DNA of 64,000 nt. It comes from Clavelina lepadiformis. Lineage: Eukaryota > Chordata > Ascidiacea > Aplousobranchia > Clavelinidae. The first letter of the stretch is position 1, and each line of letters begins with the position of its first letter. Shown here piece after piece: positions 24,101-37,795 of this stretch. The stretch lies in the NCBI RefSeq assembly GCF_947623445.1, contig NC_135247.1:18478501-18542500 (forward strand), read 5' to 3'. Under the pieces are notes generated by a model. The model saw nothing but the letters and a program-made list of their open reading frames with translations. It was not told where the DNA came from and ran no database searches. Both the position numbers and the translations under genes were made by a program.

Positions 24101-27100
24101 TTTGGCGGTTAATTGTTACCAGAAGTCACAATTGCAGTCGTTATCCTCTTGTTCGATCACAATTATTCCATTGTTTTGTCATAATGACAGCTAATCCCGC
24201 GTGAATATGAAAGCGCGCGGAGGCGAGACAAAAAAGTAATTAGGCTTAAATGGAATCCTATTCCTGTACAGATCAAGTGGGCACGCGAATTTTCGCGCGT
24301 GGGATCGCTTGAACAGTCCACGTAGCGTGGTCAAGCTCAACTCGGCCGAAGGTAGGAAACGAGGCGGGGTCTGCAATTCAATGGCCAAGGAGCTAAAAAC
24401 CCGCGATAATAACCGCGCTCAGCTGTTGCCTGCAACTCCGCTCAACTTGGGCTGAACTAGCGCTGCATCTACACATTTTTATCTCTGGCAACTTTGTTTA
24501 CGGAAGATAGCTCGCCGTCTAAAAGCTTCAACGGACAAAGTTTCTATTGTTGAGTTTGGGGAAGTGTCGAAAGGCTCGGCTCTCTCAAAATGCAATCGAG
24601 TATCTCTTAACGCGATGCGGCTCTTCTCTTCCTTTCGACAACCACAAAAAACAAAAAACTTACAACTGACCGCATTCCCCACCCAAAGCGCTCTGGCTGA
24701 TATTTCTGTTTACAGCAGACTTGTCTTCAAGAGCTTGATTTTTTCGCGCACTTCCGAGTTCCGACATCATCATAAACCTATCGCGACGCGCGCTATATTA
24801 AACAAGTAGCGTATTATGACGATTACAAATCTTATTCATAGCCTCTATGACGCCATAAAGGCTAGCAGTTGAAACAATGCAAATGACGTTAGACGACAGA
24901 TAGGTCATAAAGATGTTTACTTTGATTATTAATTGCGACTTTAAAATAACTTCATTTTTCACCGTTTGTGTCAGATGGAGTCCGCGCGATAAACTTCCCA
25001 ACTTGTTTCACAACAGCGTAAATGAGGTCACAAAATGCGCAATAGTGATGCAATAATGCGCTATTCATCAGAGCGCGAAAATCTAATAAAATTCGCACAA
25101 ACTAGGAGGCATAAGTTACAGTTATAGCCTATAACGTTTATCACATTATCCATGAACGATTAATGCGGCCATGAAGTCATTAAAAGTCTTAAACATCTAT
25201 AAAACACATAAAAACAGATCGGCAATGCGCTAACTTGACCGAGCTAGTCCATCATCGACCATCAAGCTTTTTTTCTACTACAGCGCCTTGAAATCAAACT
25301 GAAATTACACGATAACAACAAAAACATCGTTTCGTAAGAATTTAAATAACGCGATTGTTAGTTTTTACAACAGCAAGTTTTTGAGAAGGGAAAATTGCCG
25401 GAATTCGTCTGCGAAGCATTTTTCTACGCCAGACGCTACTTAGCCAACAAGTTTTGTTCACGGTTTGAAGACGATAAAGAGTTGAGTTGGTAACTGGCTT
25501 TGGAAAGCTTAATACAACTTTCGATAACAAACTTATACACCAGGCTGTGTCTTCGAAGAGAATCTTAAAATTGTCCGTCATTGAATCTTACAACTCCAAA
25601 ACGGTTTTGACTAAGCTAGAGAAATGAGACTGTCTTCATCCATTCGTCAAACTCTTCTAGCTGACTTGGCCAAAATGAAGATATTTTATTCGTAGGCCCA
25701 CGTCGGTCTGATTTATAAAACGTTCCCAATATTCCGAACTGTCAGCAAAGAATGAATTCGATTTACGTCTGACATAAATCTAACCCAGCCGCTGAACATT
25801 TGCCCAACAACCTCTCATAGAAATCACACAACACCCACTCTTACGGGCTGACGCTTGGAATTCTGGAATTCTGTTTCTTTAAAATGAATTCTGTAAATAA
25901 GCGACTACTTCCGTTGTTTAACTATTCACAGAATAACATTGTTTGTCTTTACAGTTTGACTGGAACAAACCTTTTTCAAACACGAGGTTGCTTCGTTAAT
26001 TACGTCATAAATCCCAAATGACGGCTGTTCATCTCTGGCGCAACCCCGGGTGCAAACTAGAGCAATTTAAGAAGGGAAAGTTATTAAGGGAGGCAATGTG
26101 TGAACAGCCGTCCTTGGACTTTGAAATATTTTTCCCCGAACTTTAACTCTTGAAGTTGGGCTTAGACACGAACATATGACTCGATGTCAGTCAAAAAAGA
26201 AACTGTATCCGTATAATGATGTTGGGATTTTAAAGCCTTGGCATCGTTTGTAAAATCTAAATATTTATCTAAGCGCTAAACGGCTTTTTAGCGTTCGCTT
26301 GGCCGCAACAATAAAAACTTTCACCCGAATAATCCGCCCAAGCGCTTGTTATCCTAAGTTTGTAAAACTAACACAACTGTTGCGATGCAAACCAGCTTTG
26401 ATACAACAATTCCGAAGAAAGAGATACCGGGTGCCGTTGGCCCTAATTAACGGGATAGTTCGGAGATGATGTTTGTTATAAATATAACCCATGCACTTTA
26501 GCAGACCTTCGACCATCCTATACAGCTGACAGCATCCTTAATAAAACCTTGGGCAAACAAACTATACCGCAAATTCTCCACCACTTTATTGCTGTTGTAT
26601 TCCAATTAAGGAAAAAATTCACTTGAGCAACTCTAAAACGCGCTTCGAAAAGGTTTGAAATTCGCCTGATCGCGCAGGTTTTGATTTTGCAAGGTAAAAA
26701 GCCCTAAGTTCTTCTGACGCCCACTAGTTGAACGGGACGATAAATTTCATAGAAATTAGATAAAGCGATTAATTTATTGCGACAAAGCGGTGAAAACTTC
26801 TGAGAAAATAGGGTCAAACTATTTATAAGTTGGAAAGTATAGACGAGGTTAGGTAATTAGGCGCAAATGTCCCGAAAATGATGAGATCATCACCTTCTTC
26901 AGAAACCGCCGCGCAACTTGTAACAATGAGTGATTGTTGCACGCAGATTGCAAGACTTCGATAAACATAAAGTCTTAAAGAAACAGCGCTTTTGAAATCG
27001 TCCATTCCAGCTGTTCTAAATTCGCTTGATATTTTCATATTTACGTGTCACGTGTTGTGATGAAGTCGTTAGATTGTCAAGTTAGCGAATTTGAATTTCT

Positions 27101-30100
27101 CATTATCAGAAAATTTCGGTGACATCTGACGATTTCATCGATGACGTTTTCTAACACAAGTTTAAACAAAATGTTTGCCAAAATTTCCCACATAGTAATG
27201 TTCTGGAACGTGAAAGAATATCTAACCAGCGTGATTCATAGCGATGGTGATCGCGTCAAGGATTAGCTTAAAAAGCGTTATTTGCTACATCACCCCCGCA
27301 AACCGCGTCGGGCGGTTTTATAAATTGAAACAACGAAGAAACTGTTGTCACGTCGAGACGCTGCTGCAATTTTCTCCACACTTGGTTGGAAACTGGAGGG
27401 AAAATTTGCAGCTCGGAGATCTTAAGCATACGGTAGATGAGACGGCTCAGCTGCTGTATGCTCCGCTTTAAAATTTTCATCTTTGTGGTACAGATACGAA
27501 ACTATTCCGCGTCTCAAGGTGAAAAAAGAAACGTTCTTCATCCCGCAAACGATTAAGAGAGCGACGATTGATGAAACTGAAACGCGAATAAAGAATTCTA
27601 AAAATAAAACCGCTGCGCCATCACCTCTTTTGAAGTAGGAATATGAAAACAGTGACATCACAAAAGACTATTATGGGTTGAACATGCTGCATTATCACGT
27701 AATCTATAAATGACATTCACCCATTGTCGAGCGGTTCTCGTAGGTCACGTGCTCGTTAGCGTAGGTTAAGGTTTGCTGAAGGTCAAAGGGCAAAATAATA
27801 CGTTTGTGCCGCTCATAGGGGCGTGTTTTTCTGCCGGGTGTAGAACCCTGCTCGATTTGCTTTTAATTTTCGCTTCGACCTCACAGCAACTTGACACCAC
27901 ACCAACACAAGGAAGTCGTGATAAAGTTTCGGAATTGCAAATTTTACTGCTCAATGGACCTTCGTTGACGTTGCGCTCATATTCAATCTAAGCTCGGGCT
28001 TGCCTGAGTCATTACACTCCGGATATTATTCGCCTCAATCTCAACCACGCAACCGCCCCATCAAACAAATTTGGCAAATATTACAAACCGTGGATTAGGC
28101 GAAAGATCTTACAACTTACTAAATAATTGATGTAACGCAAACGCTAAACACTGCTGCAAATAACGAACCAAACACGTCGAATGCCGGCTAAAACATCCTC
28201 TGCTGGTTAAAATTGTCTGCGTAAAACTAAACCCGCACTGCTACATTTTTCGCTAAATGTTGCAATGTTTAGAAATATCGCCGCCGCTTAAAATCCCCGA
28301 TTCTGTCCAAATCTTAGCAAAAGCGAAGCCGTAATTTATCTTAACTTCGGAATATAAACATTTCAAGCCTGGAGTCACTGACACAGGCCAATAAAATGCA
28401 ATTGTTCAAGCACTGGTGGCCCGGGCACTGAATCGCGTCACTAAATTTGATGAATTAATTCTTTGCTGGCTTTTTATTTTCTCACTTTTTGACCACTAAG
28501 TCTTCACAAAGCGTATTGTGACCTCATTTCTTCTTAATCCAATCAGAACAAGTCTTTCTATGAAAGGCTAAAAATGCTATTTTTGTTTTTCGAGACCAAA
28601 CCTGTCAATAATAGCCAAAGAGCGAGTTAAAAAAGATAAAACGCAAACTGCACAATTTAAAAAGTGCATTTTCTTTTCACAAAACTAATCGTGCCTTCTA
28701 ATGTTTTATACAGAACGCAATATTTTTGATTAACTTCAAAATCGTCGAATTCAGTTTGAGTTGAGCACAAACAAACTTGACATTTGCTACAACCTTTCCG
28801 CAAAATGTTCAGTCAAAGTCATTTGTTACAATTCCAATAACCCCCTTGCGTGCAACCGGCGAATAATTACGTCTCGAAATTTCCGTGCGACAAGTCGAAG
28901 CGAGCTCGAGATCGCGTTTTATCGCGTTTAAGATCTCAAACTCACCTGTCGTGGGCTCGGTGTGTGTGTGAAAAAGTTGTAAAACGATGATTTTTAAAAC
29001 GGTATCGATGAAGCATCTCAAAACAGGATGAGGCGAGATAAGGAAAGTCACATTGAACAGCGGCGACTTCAACCCATTGTCGCGCTCTGGCTGCATCGCA
29101 GAAAGTCCAACTTGTGTTTTGAAAGGTGAACTCACCTGATGCGATTTTCTGCTAGATTCGCGTCGTATCGACGAACTCCGTCTCGCGCCATTTTTAAAGC
29201 CCGACCTGTTACACGCGACATTAGCGAAAGGCGCATCGATTCTTTATGACGTGAACATGATGTCACAACGATGATTGAATATTATGACACAATTTTCTTT
29301 CATGTGTGAGTTGCACTGTGGTTACGTTAATCAAAGTATTCATCAAAAAATTCAACATTTGTCTTCAGAATTTTCACAACAGCATAAAAGTTTTCAAAAA
29401 AGTTTCGCTGTAGGCTTTGCTCTGTTTGCTTTCGTGGTTCCCAAATAAGGAAATGTAACGCATCGACGGACTGGCAACAGCTGTTGTACAGTAATTTGAG
29501 CTTATCAAGTCTTTTAAAGAAACTTTTATAATTTTTTCAAATTCTTCCTCCCACTTCAAAAGTCAGAGTTATTTGTTGACTGTTCCACTTTTGCTCCATC
29601 TCATAACCAGCAGTAAAAACGTCATTTTGCACAAATACTTTTAGTGATAGACTCAATGATCAAAGGTTGCAACCCAGGGCGGTGTCTATTAACCTGATAT
29701 CGACCTCGACCGGAACTTTTTACTTCGATGTAAATTTTCTTGGACCCGAGTTTGGGAGCCGACCTGCCAGGGATGAAAAGATTTTGCAATCAGGCTGCGC
29801 CAATCATATCATGCACATCATCATTTCGAAATGTTCACCGCATGACGTCAGCGTCTGTGTCACTTTCAAAATGAAAACCAGGCTTTAACGTGATTTTTTT
29901 CCCGACGAAGCCTGATTGTTAATTTATAGTGAACTGCATAAAGCACTTTCTTCTCAACCAAAGGTCTTGGGTTAAATCGGTCGCAAATACCACAAACGAA
30001 GGGTATCTCGATGAAGACAAACCACCATTAGGCAGCCTCAGGGGACGATTAATGCATCTAAATCGATTATAAACGGCTATTTGCCACCAAGACTAAACCT

Positions 30101-33100
30101 TACGTCTTGTGCATGCAATACCATGTTTGTGTAACCACTTGAGGAGAAGGGTAAAATGTCGTCACAATGAACCCTTTGTTACGACATAGAGAAAAAGTTC
30201 CTCTGCTTAGCCAACTCTCCATCAATGATCGTATTAAAATGTCAGGCCTTCGGTCTTTTTGGGGCTCCACAATGCAAAGTTTTCAGAATATGTAACACGC
30301 GTGATGATTATGGTAATAATGGCCTCATAGTCGTAACATAACGCGGCTGCATTTTTCATAATGATGCCAGATAACAGACATTTGCAGCGTTTGCAAACTG
30401 TCTACAAAAATGGGCTGCACAGGTGGTCGCAGGCATTTTTTTCTTGTTTTTTGTAATGAAAATAAAAACTAACAGGAACTCTCGCTGGATCCACTCAACC
30501 TATATTCAACAACACAATATATTCAATATAATATAAGACGAACGGAAGCCAAAAAGGTAATGGATTGTCTGCTGCGGTTTAATTTAAATTCAAACCTAAT
30601 CCTTGACAATTTTGAAGAATAAAATCAGACATGAAACTTCCTTATATGATTATTTTGCTGCAATGATCGTGGATCAGTGACCTCATAATTACGTAATTAG
30701 TGTAATAAGCGGCCGTAGTTGAACACGACGGAATGGATTACAGAAGCGTTGTTGTACTATGACGTCACATAAAACCGAACACAAAAGTTAAGGAAGCAAT
30801 TAGAACTAATTGAAAACGAAAACGTAAATGAACAGACACGTTTTTTTCGCTTTTTTTCGATTAAATTTGATCCAATCTATAACATTCCGCCTACACCAGC
30901 GAATAATTCGCTGAAGTCCTGAACAATTTCTCTCAGAAAATTTCTATTTTGAGCGAAATGCAAACAACCAACAACACGCCAACAAGAGGTTGATCGGGTT
31001 TTTCACAAATCACTTTTTTACACAAGTTGCGTTTACTATGCCCACGCGTTTACCTCTATTTGCGTGGTCGGCGGCAATTTGCGAACTTTGCGGTTTAAAC
31101 GCCACGCGCCAATCTCGACACAACTTTCTAATTATGACGTCACAATGGTATGCGTCGGTATGCTCATGTTAAACGTTTTTATGATGTAATGTGTGGAAAC
31201 GTTAATAAGTGGTTGTCGGAAGGCATTATAAGACGATTATTAGGTAAGTAGTTATGTTGTGATAAGTGTGACATCACAATCAAAAGGCGGTGATATTTAA
31301 TTTGTATGAAAAATGTCACGTTCTTGTTTCAATCAATAAAACTTGCTGTGTCAATCAGAAAAAAATTCATATTTTGTCACCGAGCACACAGAATTTGTAG
31401 TTTGTAACCGACAAAAAAAATCCAAAACTAAATGTAGCAAAAATTATGCAAAAATAAATGTTTTGTAAAAAATTTGAGAAATATAAAAAATTTTATTTTT
31501 AAAAATATTTCATGGAGACTTGCAAATTCGCCAAAACTCCAAAACTGACCCTACCTATGGAACAGGCGACATCAAGTTGTTATTGTGTGGTGGTGCGGGT
31601 GACGATAACTCATCCCAAGACATTTACAACTGGAATGCGCTGCCAGGCTGGAGCCGAAATTAAAAAATCTCGACAGGCTCAGCAATAGACATCGAATAAA
31701 TCAGCAGCGAATTCCCACTGTGGGAAGATGTCATCCACCTGTCCAATAGGAGATGGATTTTTCAGAAGATCGCGCGACGTTTTGCGGAAAACAAATAAAA
31801 GAATTCAATCAAAAACTGTCATAGCAGCAACAGACGCGCGCGCTTCCCACGAATTGTTATAAATTTGAACAACACGGTTCGAAGAGCTTGGGAAAATTCA
31901 ACGGTGGTCGGGGCGGCGATATATGAACCTTATCGTTCGTGTCGCGCTCCAATGACTCATTACGACTCTCTCAGATTGTTGTCATCGATCAGAAGCGCTT
32001 CTTGTGATTGGGTGAAAGTGAAACGAGTGATTGTGACCGCAGAAAAGATAGAATTACATAACAATTCGCTTTTAAGTTTGTGGAAGCGGCGAATTCACAA
32101 CTTTGCTGAGGTTACGCAACAAACAATTTTTCGCAAACCTCGTTAAGAAGTTACGTCATTCGATTTATTTTGAAATATTACATTCAGTTTGATGCTGTTC
32201 GTCGAACGCGAATTATGAGGCAAAGAATAGCAAGTGACCTTGTAACAACATTATTATTACTTTTACCTCTATTTTGTCACAATGACAACATGTGTTCTGG
32301 CGCTTGTCCAAGACGTTGATCTCCACCCCTCATTTGACAACTGAAGGCGAGGCCATAAATCAAAATCGACAAGTGAATAACCTGTCAAATAAAACACAAT
32401 TTATTGAAGTAAAACTAATAAAATGTCCATGGAAAGATATTTGTTGTCGTCTGCGCTGGTTGCCGAGTTTGACAAAGTTGGAAAAAGACCTTTGAGCGTT
32501 TCAATTTCAAATACCACAGATGGTGACTGGAGGTACGCCGCGTTTGTTTGTTTATTGTAATTTGCTGGACAACGATTCGCGACTCAGCCAGCCATTAACG
32601 CCCTGGATATCGGGGTCATTGACCGGGCCAGTGACCCCGGTGATCGCATCGCTTAATTAGCGTTTTTGCGGCGTTAATAGCTCATTGTGAGGAAACAATT
32701 AAAAGCAGCCCGTGCTCTGCTAAAGTGATGTCGTATACGAAATTGTCACGTCACAAAACTAAAACCGCGCAAAGCGACATTGGTTTGGTTTCAATTTCAA
32801 GCTTTCTGGCAAGAGGTAAGATGAAAACGAACAACGCTGATCTTTATCGGGTATTTTAACTTATTTAAAGTGTCGAGTTTTGCGTTTATCTGGAGTTTTA
32901 AAGCAAACCGCTGAAACGCAGTCCCATGCCCACCTCGGTAGTAAATGTTATCACGATAAATGGCGCGTCTGCGTCCATCCAGTGCCGCATACCTCAGATC
33001 AAATTGTCCGGGGCGTCCAGTCGGTCAACTGGACACTTGACACCTCTGTAGGAAGGGCGTAGTGGCAACAAACTACCAACATAACCGATCCTGAAGACCT

Positions 33101-36100
33101 GTCTCGTTACGCGGAACATTCAACCCGATTTAGATGTTACGTCGCGCCGCATAAATTGAAAATAATCGGGATAAAACTTGTAAATAACTTAAACTTTTGT
33201 TGCACGCCAAAAGTAGATTAAACTAAACCAGCCAACTTCCTCATAATCTCGAAAGACAAAAGCCGTTCCAGCGACTTAATTTCTATAACTTCAAGCCTGG
33301 CATACATTCGACAAAGTTCCAGAATACACAAGTCGCGATAATGCGGGAAAATTAAGGAGGTTGGTTCGCCGAAAAGCGATTTAAATCCAATCAAGATAGC
33401 AGAAGGACATCTTGAAAGAACACAAAAATATTCGGTACAATTCGGTCGATTAAAGCGTGGTGCAAGAGAAGCCTCCATCAAAGACAAGCTGGGCAGGAAG
33501 TAGCTGGATTTGCGCCCAGGTGGGCTGAGAAACAGGGAATGCCTTTATTGGAGATGGGCACGGAAAAAGGGGCGACGTGGACCGGAAAAGAAGGGGTTGG
33601 GAAAGTTGAGAAAAACAAACATTGAACCGCAGGTAAAATGTGTATTATTCTTTGAAGAACCAAACGCACTTTAAGACCTCGCCGCCAGGAAACAGCTTTT
33701 AAGGCGTCGGCAACATCAAAAAGCAGCAGCCTTAATTGCAAAGAAGCCCATTATGACTTAACTCAGATACGGGTGACATCACAATTATGCTTTTGTGACG
33801 ACACGCAAGGACATGTGCTGGCCAAAATCAAAGACATGTGCGTTTAAGAAGCACCGGTACCAAGATGCATCGTGCGTCACGCATGACTTGACTCGTTTAG
33901 ATTTCTATGGCACGCCGGTCGCCCCTGTGCGGTTGATTCAATGTAAAAGAGAATGCTTTATTTCCTCACAAAGCGTGATTTGACTGTAAATATAAACAAA
34001 GTATTAAAATGTTTCGGGCAAATTCTAGAAAAAACTTGCGAATTTTCAAAGTAGATGCAAAACACAAACGACGACAAAAATCCATCGAAGCAATATGTAA
34101 GTCAACAAAATTTTTTCTAGCCATTAAGCATTTTAGATGAACCAGACCAAGACAAAATTAAGCAAATCGATTTGCAAATTGATAAAGCCACACAGAATGG
34201 GACGAATGTGAGACAGACGTTAAGTGCTTTTTATTTGTCTATGCCCGTCCAATGCAACGTGTTGTGAGTCACATGTTGGCAAAGTCGTTACATTAATTGT
34301 CACAACTATGGGCTGGGAAAGCAGGGTTCGTTTACATTGGAACATTTTTTTATGTCATTATCACACCCGGGGTACCTGGGGGTGAAGACTTTTCTAATCT
34401 TCGGAGATTTCAAGACAAATAAAAACTGATTCCGGGGTCGCTATTTTTAAACATAAACCCCCATTTGCACCCAGGCCGGGAAACAGAGCGGTAACGGCAC
34501 GAAGGCGAGTCTAGAATTTGTTTTGAAAGCGTCTTCAAGTCCCATGACCGCGGGGACAGCGCTCTGGGGCACGGTCCCTTGTTCAAACCCCACTTAATGG
34601 AGCAGATTTGCAAATGTCTCGATATTATTTTGTCTCTTATCACGTCACAACGATGCCGCGATCATCAAAAAGAAGGGGTGATTGCCGAGCTTGGGACAAT
34701 AACAACTTTCAGACAAACGCAGCGGGTTTCTTTAATTTAACCCAATACCGTCAGGCGTCAAGTAAAGTTTTATGACGTAGTTACCGACGCGAGTAAGCGG
34801 CAACAATGGCCGTGTGTGATGTAACAAGTGGTCAGGAAGTCAGAAATAAGAGAATCTGAGCAAATATTGGAGTCCATATTTCATGAAATAACTTATTGTA
34901 TCATAGAACAAACGATTTCTATTTCTTTGCTTAGACAGAATTATAACAACTAAAACCAATACACAAACATCGCTAATGTAACAATGACATGACATGACGT
35001 AACAACCACGATTTTCATTTTACAATGCCACGAAAACATGTTTTACCGAAAGGAGATTTCCACGAGTTCAACCGCGTATTTAAGAGCAGATTTCTGCGGT
35101 GTAAGAAAGTTTTTCAACTTCCCTAAAAATACTTGGGTTGCTGCAAAGTAAATTCTATTGTGAATATGTTGCACAATTTGCTCATAAAGCTTACGTCATA
35201 AGCGATCTGAGGTGCATTACGTCAGTTCTCTTACGTAGTGCAAGGTAGGCTTGGTTGCATCGAGGAAACTGCTCATCAAGTTCACTGAAAATTTTCTCAC
35301 AATCATTCCAACAAACATGTTGTCTCAATAAACATGGAATTTGTAACAAAATACCAAAAGTATCGCAATTATCTTGAGTACATGTGCGTCAAACTGAAAA
35401 TGGATTCGTTTTAAGTGCGAAAAACGATCTTTTAAATGATACAAATGGAAACGAACGTAATAAAATAAATAAAATTAAAAGGGGGGTGGCACAAAAACAA
35501 TCACTTCCCGTAAAACGTCGGGAGAATCGCTGTAGTTTACTTGAAAGCAAACAATTGATTAATTCGTCAAAACGAAGCGAAAACATATTTTTGGTGAACT
35601 TGACCGCACGGACAAAATTCCCAGCTGAACTTTCGTGGCCACCCATGCGTATCCCTTCTAGTTCAAGTTTCGCAAAAAAAGGTTGCCGGCACTCGCTTTA
35701 AAGAAGTGAGCTGTGCTGCAGGTACGGCAGCAAGTTGACAATGGCCCGCTTGAAGTAGCGGTAACTGGCACAAGCACATGTAAAGGCAACTCAAAGCCGA
35801 TGACGTATGAAACTCTTCTTGTGACGTAATAACCAGAACTTGCTCATCGGTTATAATTGTGGTGAGAACAGCTGATACGTCGCCATGGTCGAAAGATCGC
35901 ATCGATTAAATTTTTATTGCCGTTAAACACTGATGAGATTTACGCTGTGCATTGAGATTGGAAGAAGATGGTTGCTGATGGTTTGGTCGCTGAGCGCATA
36001 CCGCCAGAAAATTTACAGAAACGTCATAAAGCGGCGACTAACTCACCCGCGCAAAAAGTCGACAAAGTTAGAGAGGCATCACCTTCAACAGTCCCCTGAG

Positions 36101-37795
36101 TTCAGAGATTAAGTCTGACCCAACCAGCTGCGTTGATGACGTCACGTTCGGGCAATGCTGACGACTCAGTGGAGACAAACCATCCTGCTGCAATGGCTCG
36201 TACTGTTCAAGCAGCTGACAGAAATTCCAGTTCAGTTTCTACCAAAACCACAATCTCGTCAAAACAGAGAGAAACACGCGCGAGCTGGGAAAATTAATGC
36301 GGCATGCCCACAACACAAATGAATAAAAAATACACTAAACCACAATTTTTTACAAGGAAATTAGCAGACCACTAAAATATAGAGCACTCTACTTATTCGC
36401 AGGTGGGGAATCACCGAGTGTCATTAAACTCAGGAACCAATCAGATGGCTTCGATTTGTTGTGTTGAGAAAGTTCATAAACTTGAACTAAAACCTAGAAA
36501 CAACAGGAAGTTAATGGCCGCCTACGCAATAGCGAAAGGTTTAGGACAAGAACTACTTCAGATGGAGGCTTCATTGCCAATAAAATGCATTGAAGAAGCA
36601 AGACAAAAAACACAGTGACCTAATAAAGATCGAATATTGATCCTCCGTCGTCTATAGCTGCTGAAAACATCCAACTTTGCTTGTTGTTAATCTGGGAAGA
36701 AATTCCAAGGTCCATTTCATGAAATCGTAGCTCTATGGCGCCGTCTGACGATACGCCGTGTCATTGATGGCCGGTGCCTTACGTAACAATACACACCGCG
36801 CTGACAGTATCGCTATTCTTGGTGACAAAGGCGTGACAAGAGGTAGGAATTATATAACATTTTTATTTTAATTAGCACAGATTTGTAAAGGGCAAAGCGC
36901 CGGTTTGCGGATAGTCAGGTAAAATTAGTAATTGCAATTGCAAGATTTGCGCGGTGATAAACGCGAAAAAGAGCGCCAATAGCTCAATGATTCGATGAAA
37001 AATTAAACAATGATAAAGAACTCGGAATAAATAAAATATGGTGAAAACTTAAATCAGCAAGACCCCTCCATTTTCAATAAAACTCTGATACTGATGAAAT
37101 GGGCGAAAACAAGCGACAATTGCGGACAGCGGGCCTAGATCAGACCGGCGTAGAGTACTGCAGGAACAAGATCAAAGGTCATGGCAATGTTAGAAAGCGG
37201 AAAAATCGGAGTGTGCCTAAAATTTTGCACGAAATTTACAAGATAATGCACCACAATGCTGTTAAACGCTAATCTTTGGCTGGTTTACAGTTAATCAAAA
37301 AAAAGAAAATTATTAGTACCAAGTAAACACAGAAATACGATTCCAGCCCACGTTAATAAAGTACTGTACGGTACTGTACCACTGAGTACGTCAAATAATA
37401 CTTAGATTAGGTTTAAGTATCCGTGCAATCAACACAAGATGAACCTTGGCACGACTTTAAAATCGGTATAATGCTTAACACTAGGTGGAGCCAAAGAAAG
37501 AAAAACAATGAAATTCTGAAAAATACAAAAGAATCTGCGACGCCTATTACAGAAAATCCCATCGTGTGCGCGTAATGTCATTTGATATTTTTGACAAACA
37601 AAGTTTGAACAAATTTTAGAGCTTGTGTAAATTAGTAAGCATTTAGTGGAAATTAATTTTGTTCATGGTGATTCACGCAAGCACACAATCAATCGGATTC
37701 AACTGGCACAAGCACGCACAGCACGACGCAAAGTCTTCATCAAGAAAAGAAAAAACTCATTGAATACGCAGCAGATGACGTTTGGGTGCTTTTCA
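21172..37795. other. 16.6 kb region with no recognised gene
   Basis: I scanned both strands and found no exon with family features. Many short frames exist but none looks like protein. The wnt10 first exon and its regulatory DNA should be here. The GC content rises around 24.2-24.8 kb, a candidate promoter region. TGACGTCA palindromes occur near 29.8, 30.8, 31.1 and 36.1 kb. Such a gene-poor block beside a developmental ligand gene fits cis-regulatory DNA, but that is inference. Confidence 0.4.
32612..32638. promoter_or_regulatory. Nuclear-receptor-type inverted repeat (IR-1)
   Basis: GGGGTCA-T-TGACC forms a near-perfect inverted repeat of the AGGTCA half-site family with one spacer base, the geometry bound by FXR/EcR-type receptors. 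A third reversed half-site, TGACCCC, follows after GGGCCAG. The block also forms a larger palindrome. It is isolated in the gene-poor region and has no obvious target. Confidence 0.35.

Noticed and set aside
34540-34610. tRNA T-loop-like string GTTCAAACC
   Set aside because: No matching D-loop, anticodon stem or acceptor stem could be paired around it.
36403-36618. 71-residue plus-strand frame near an acceptor-like site
   Set aside because: Looks mildly protein-like but has no neighbouring exon, no known motif and no clear donor.
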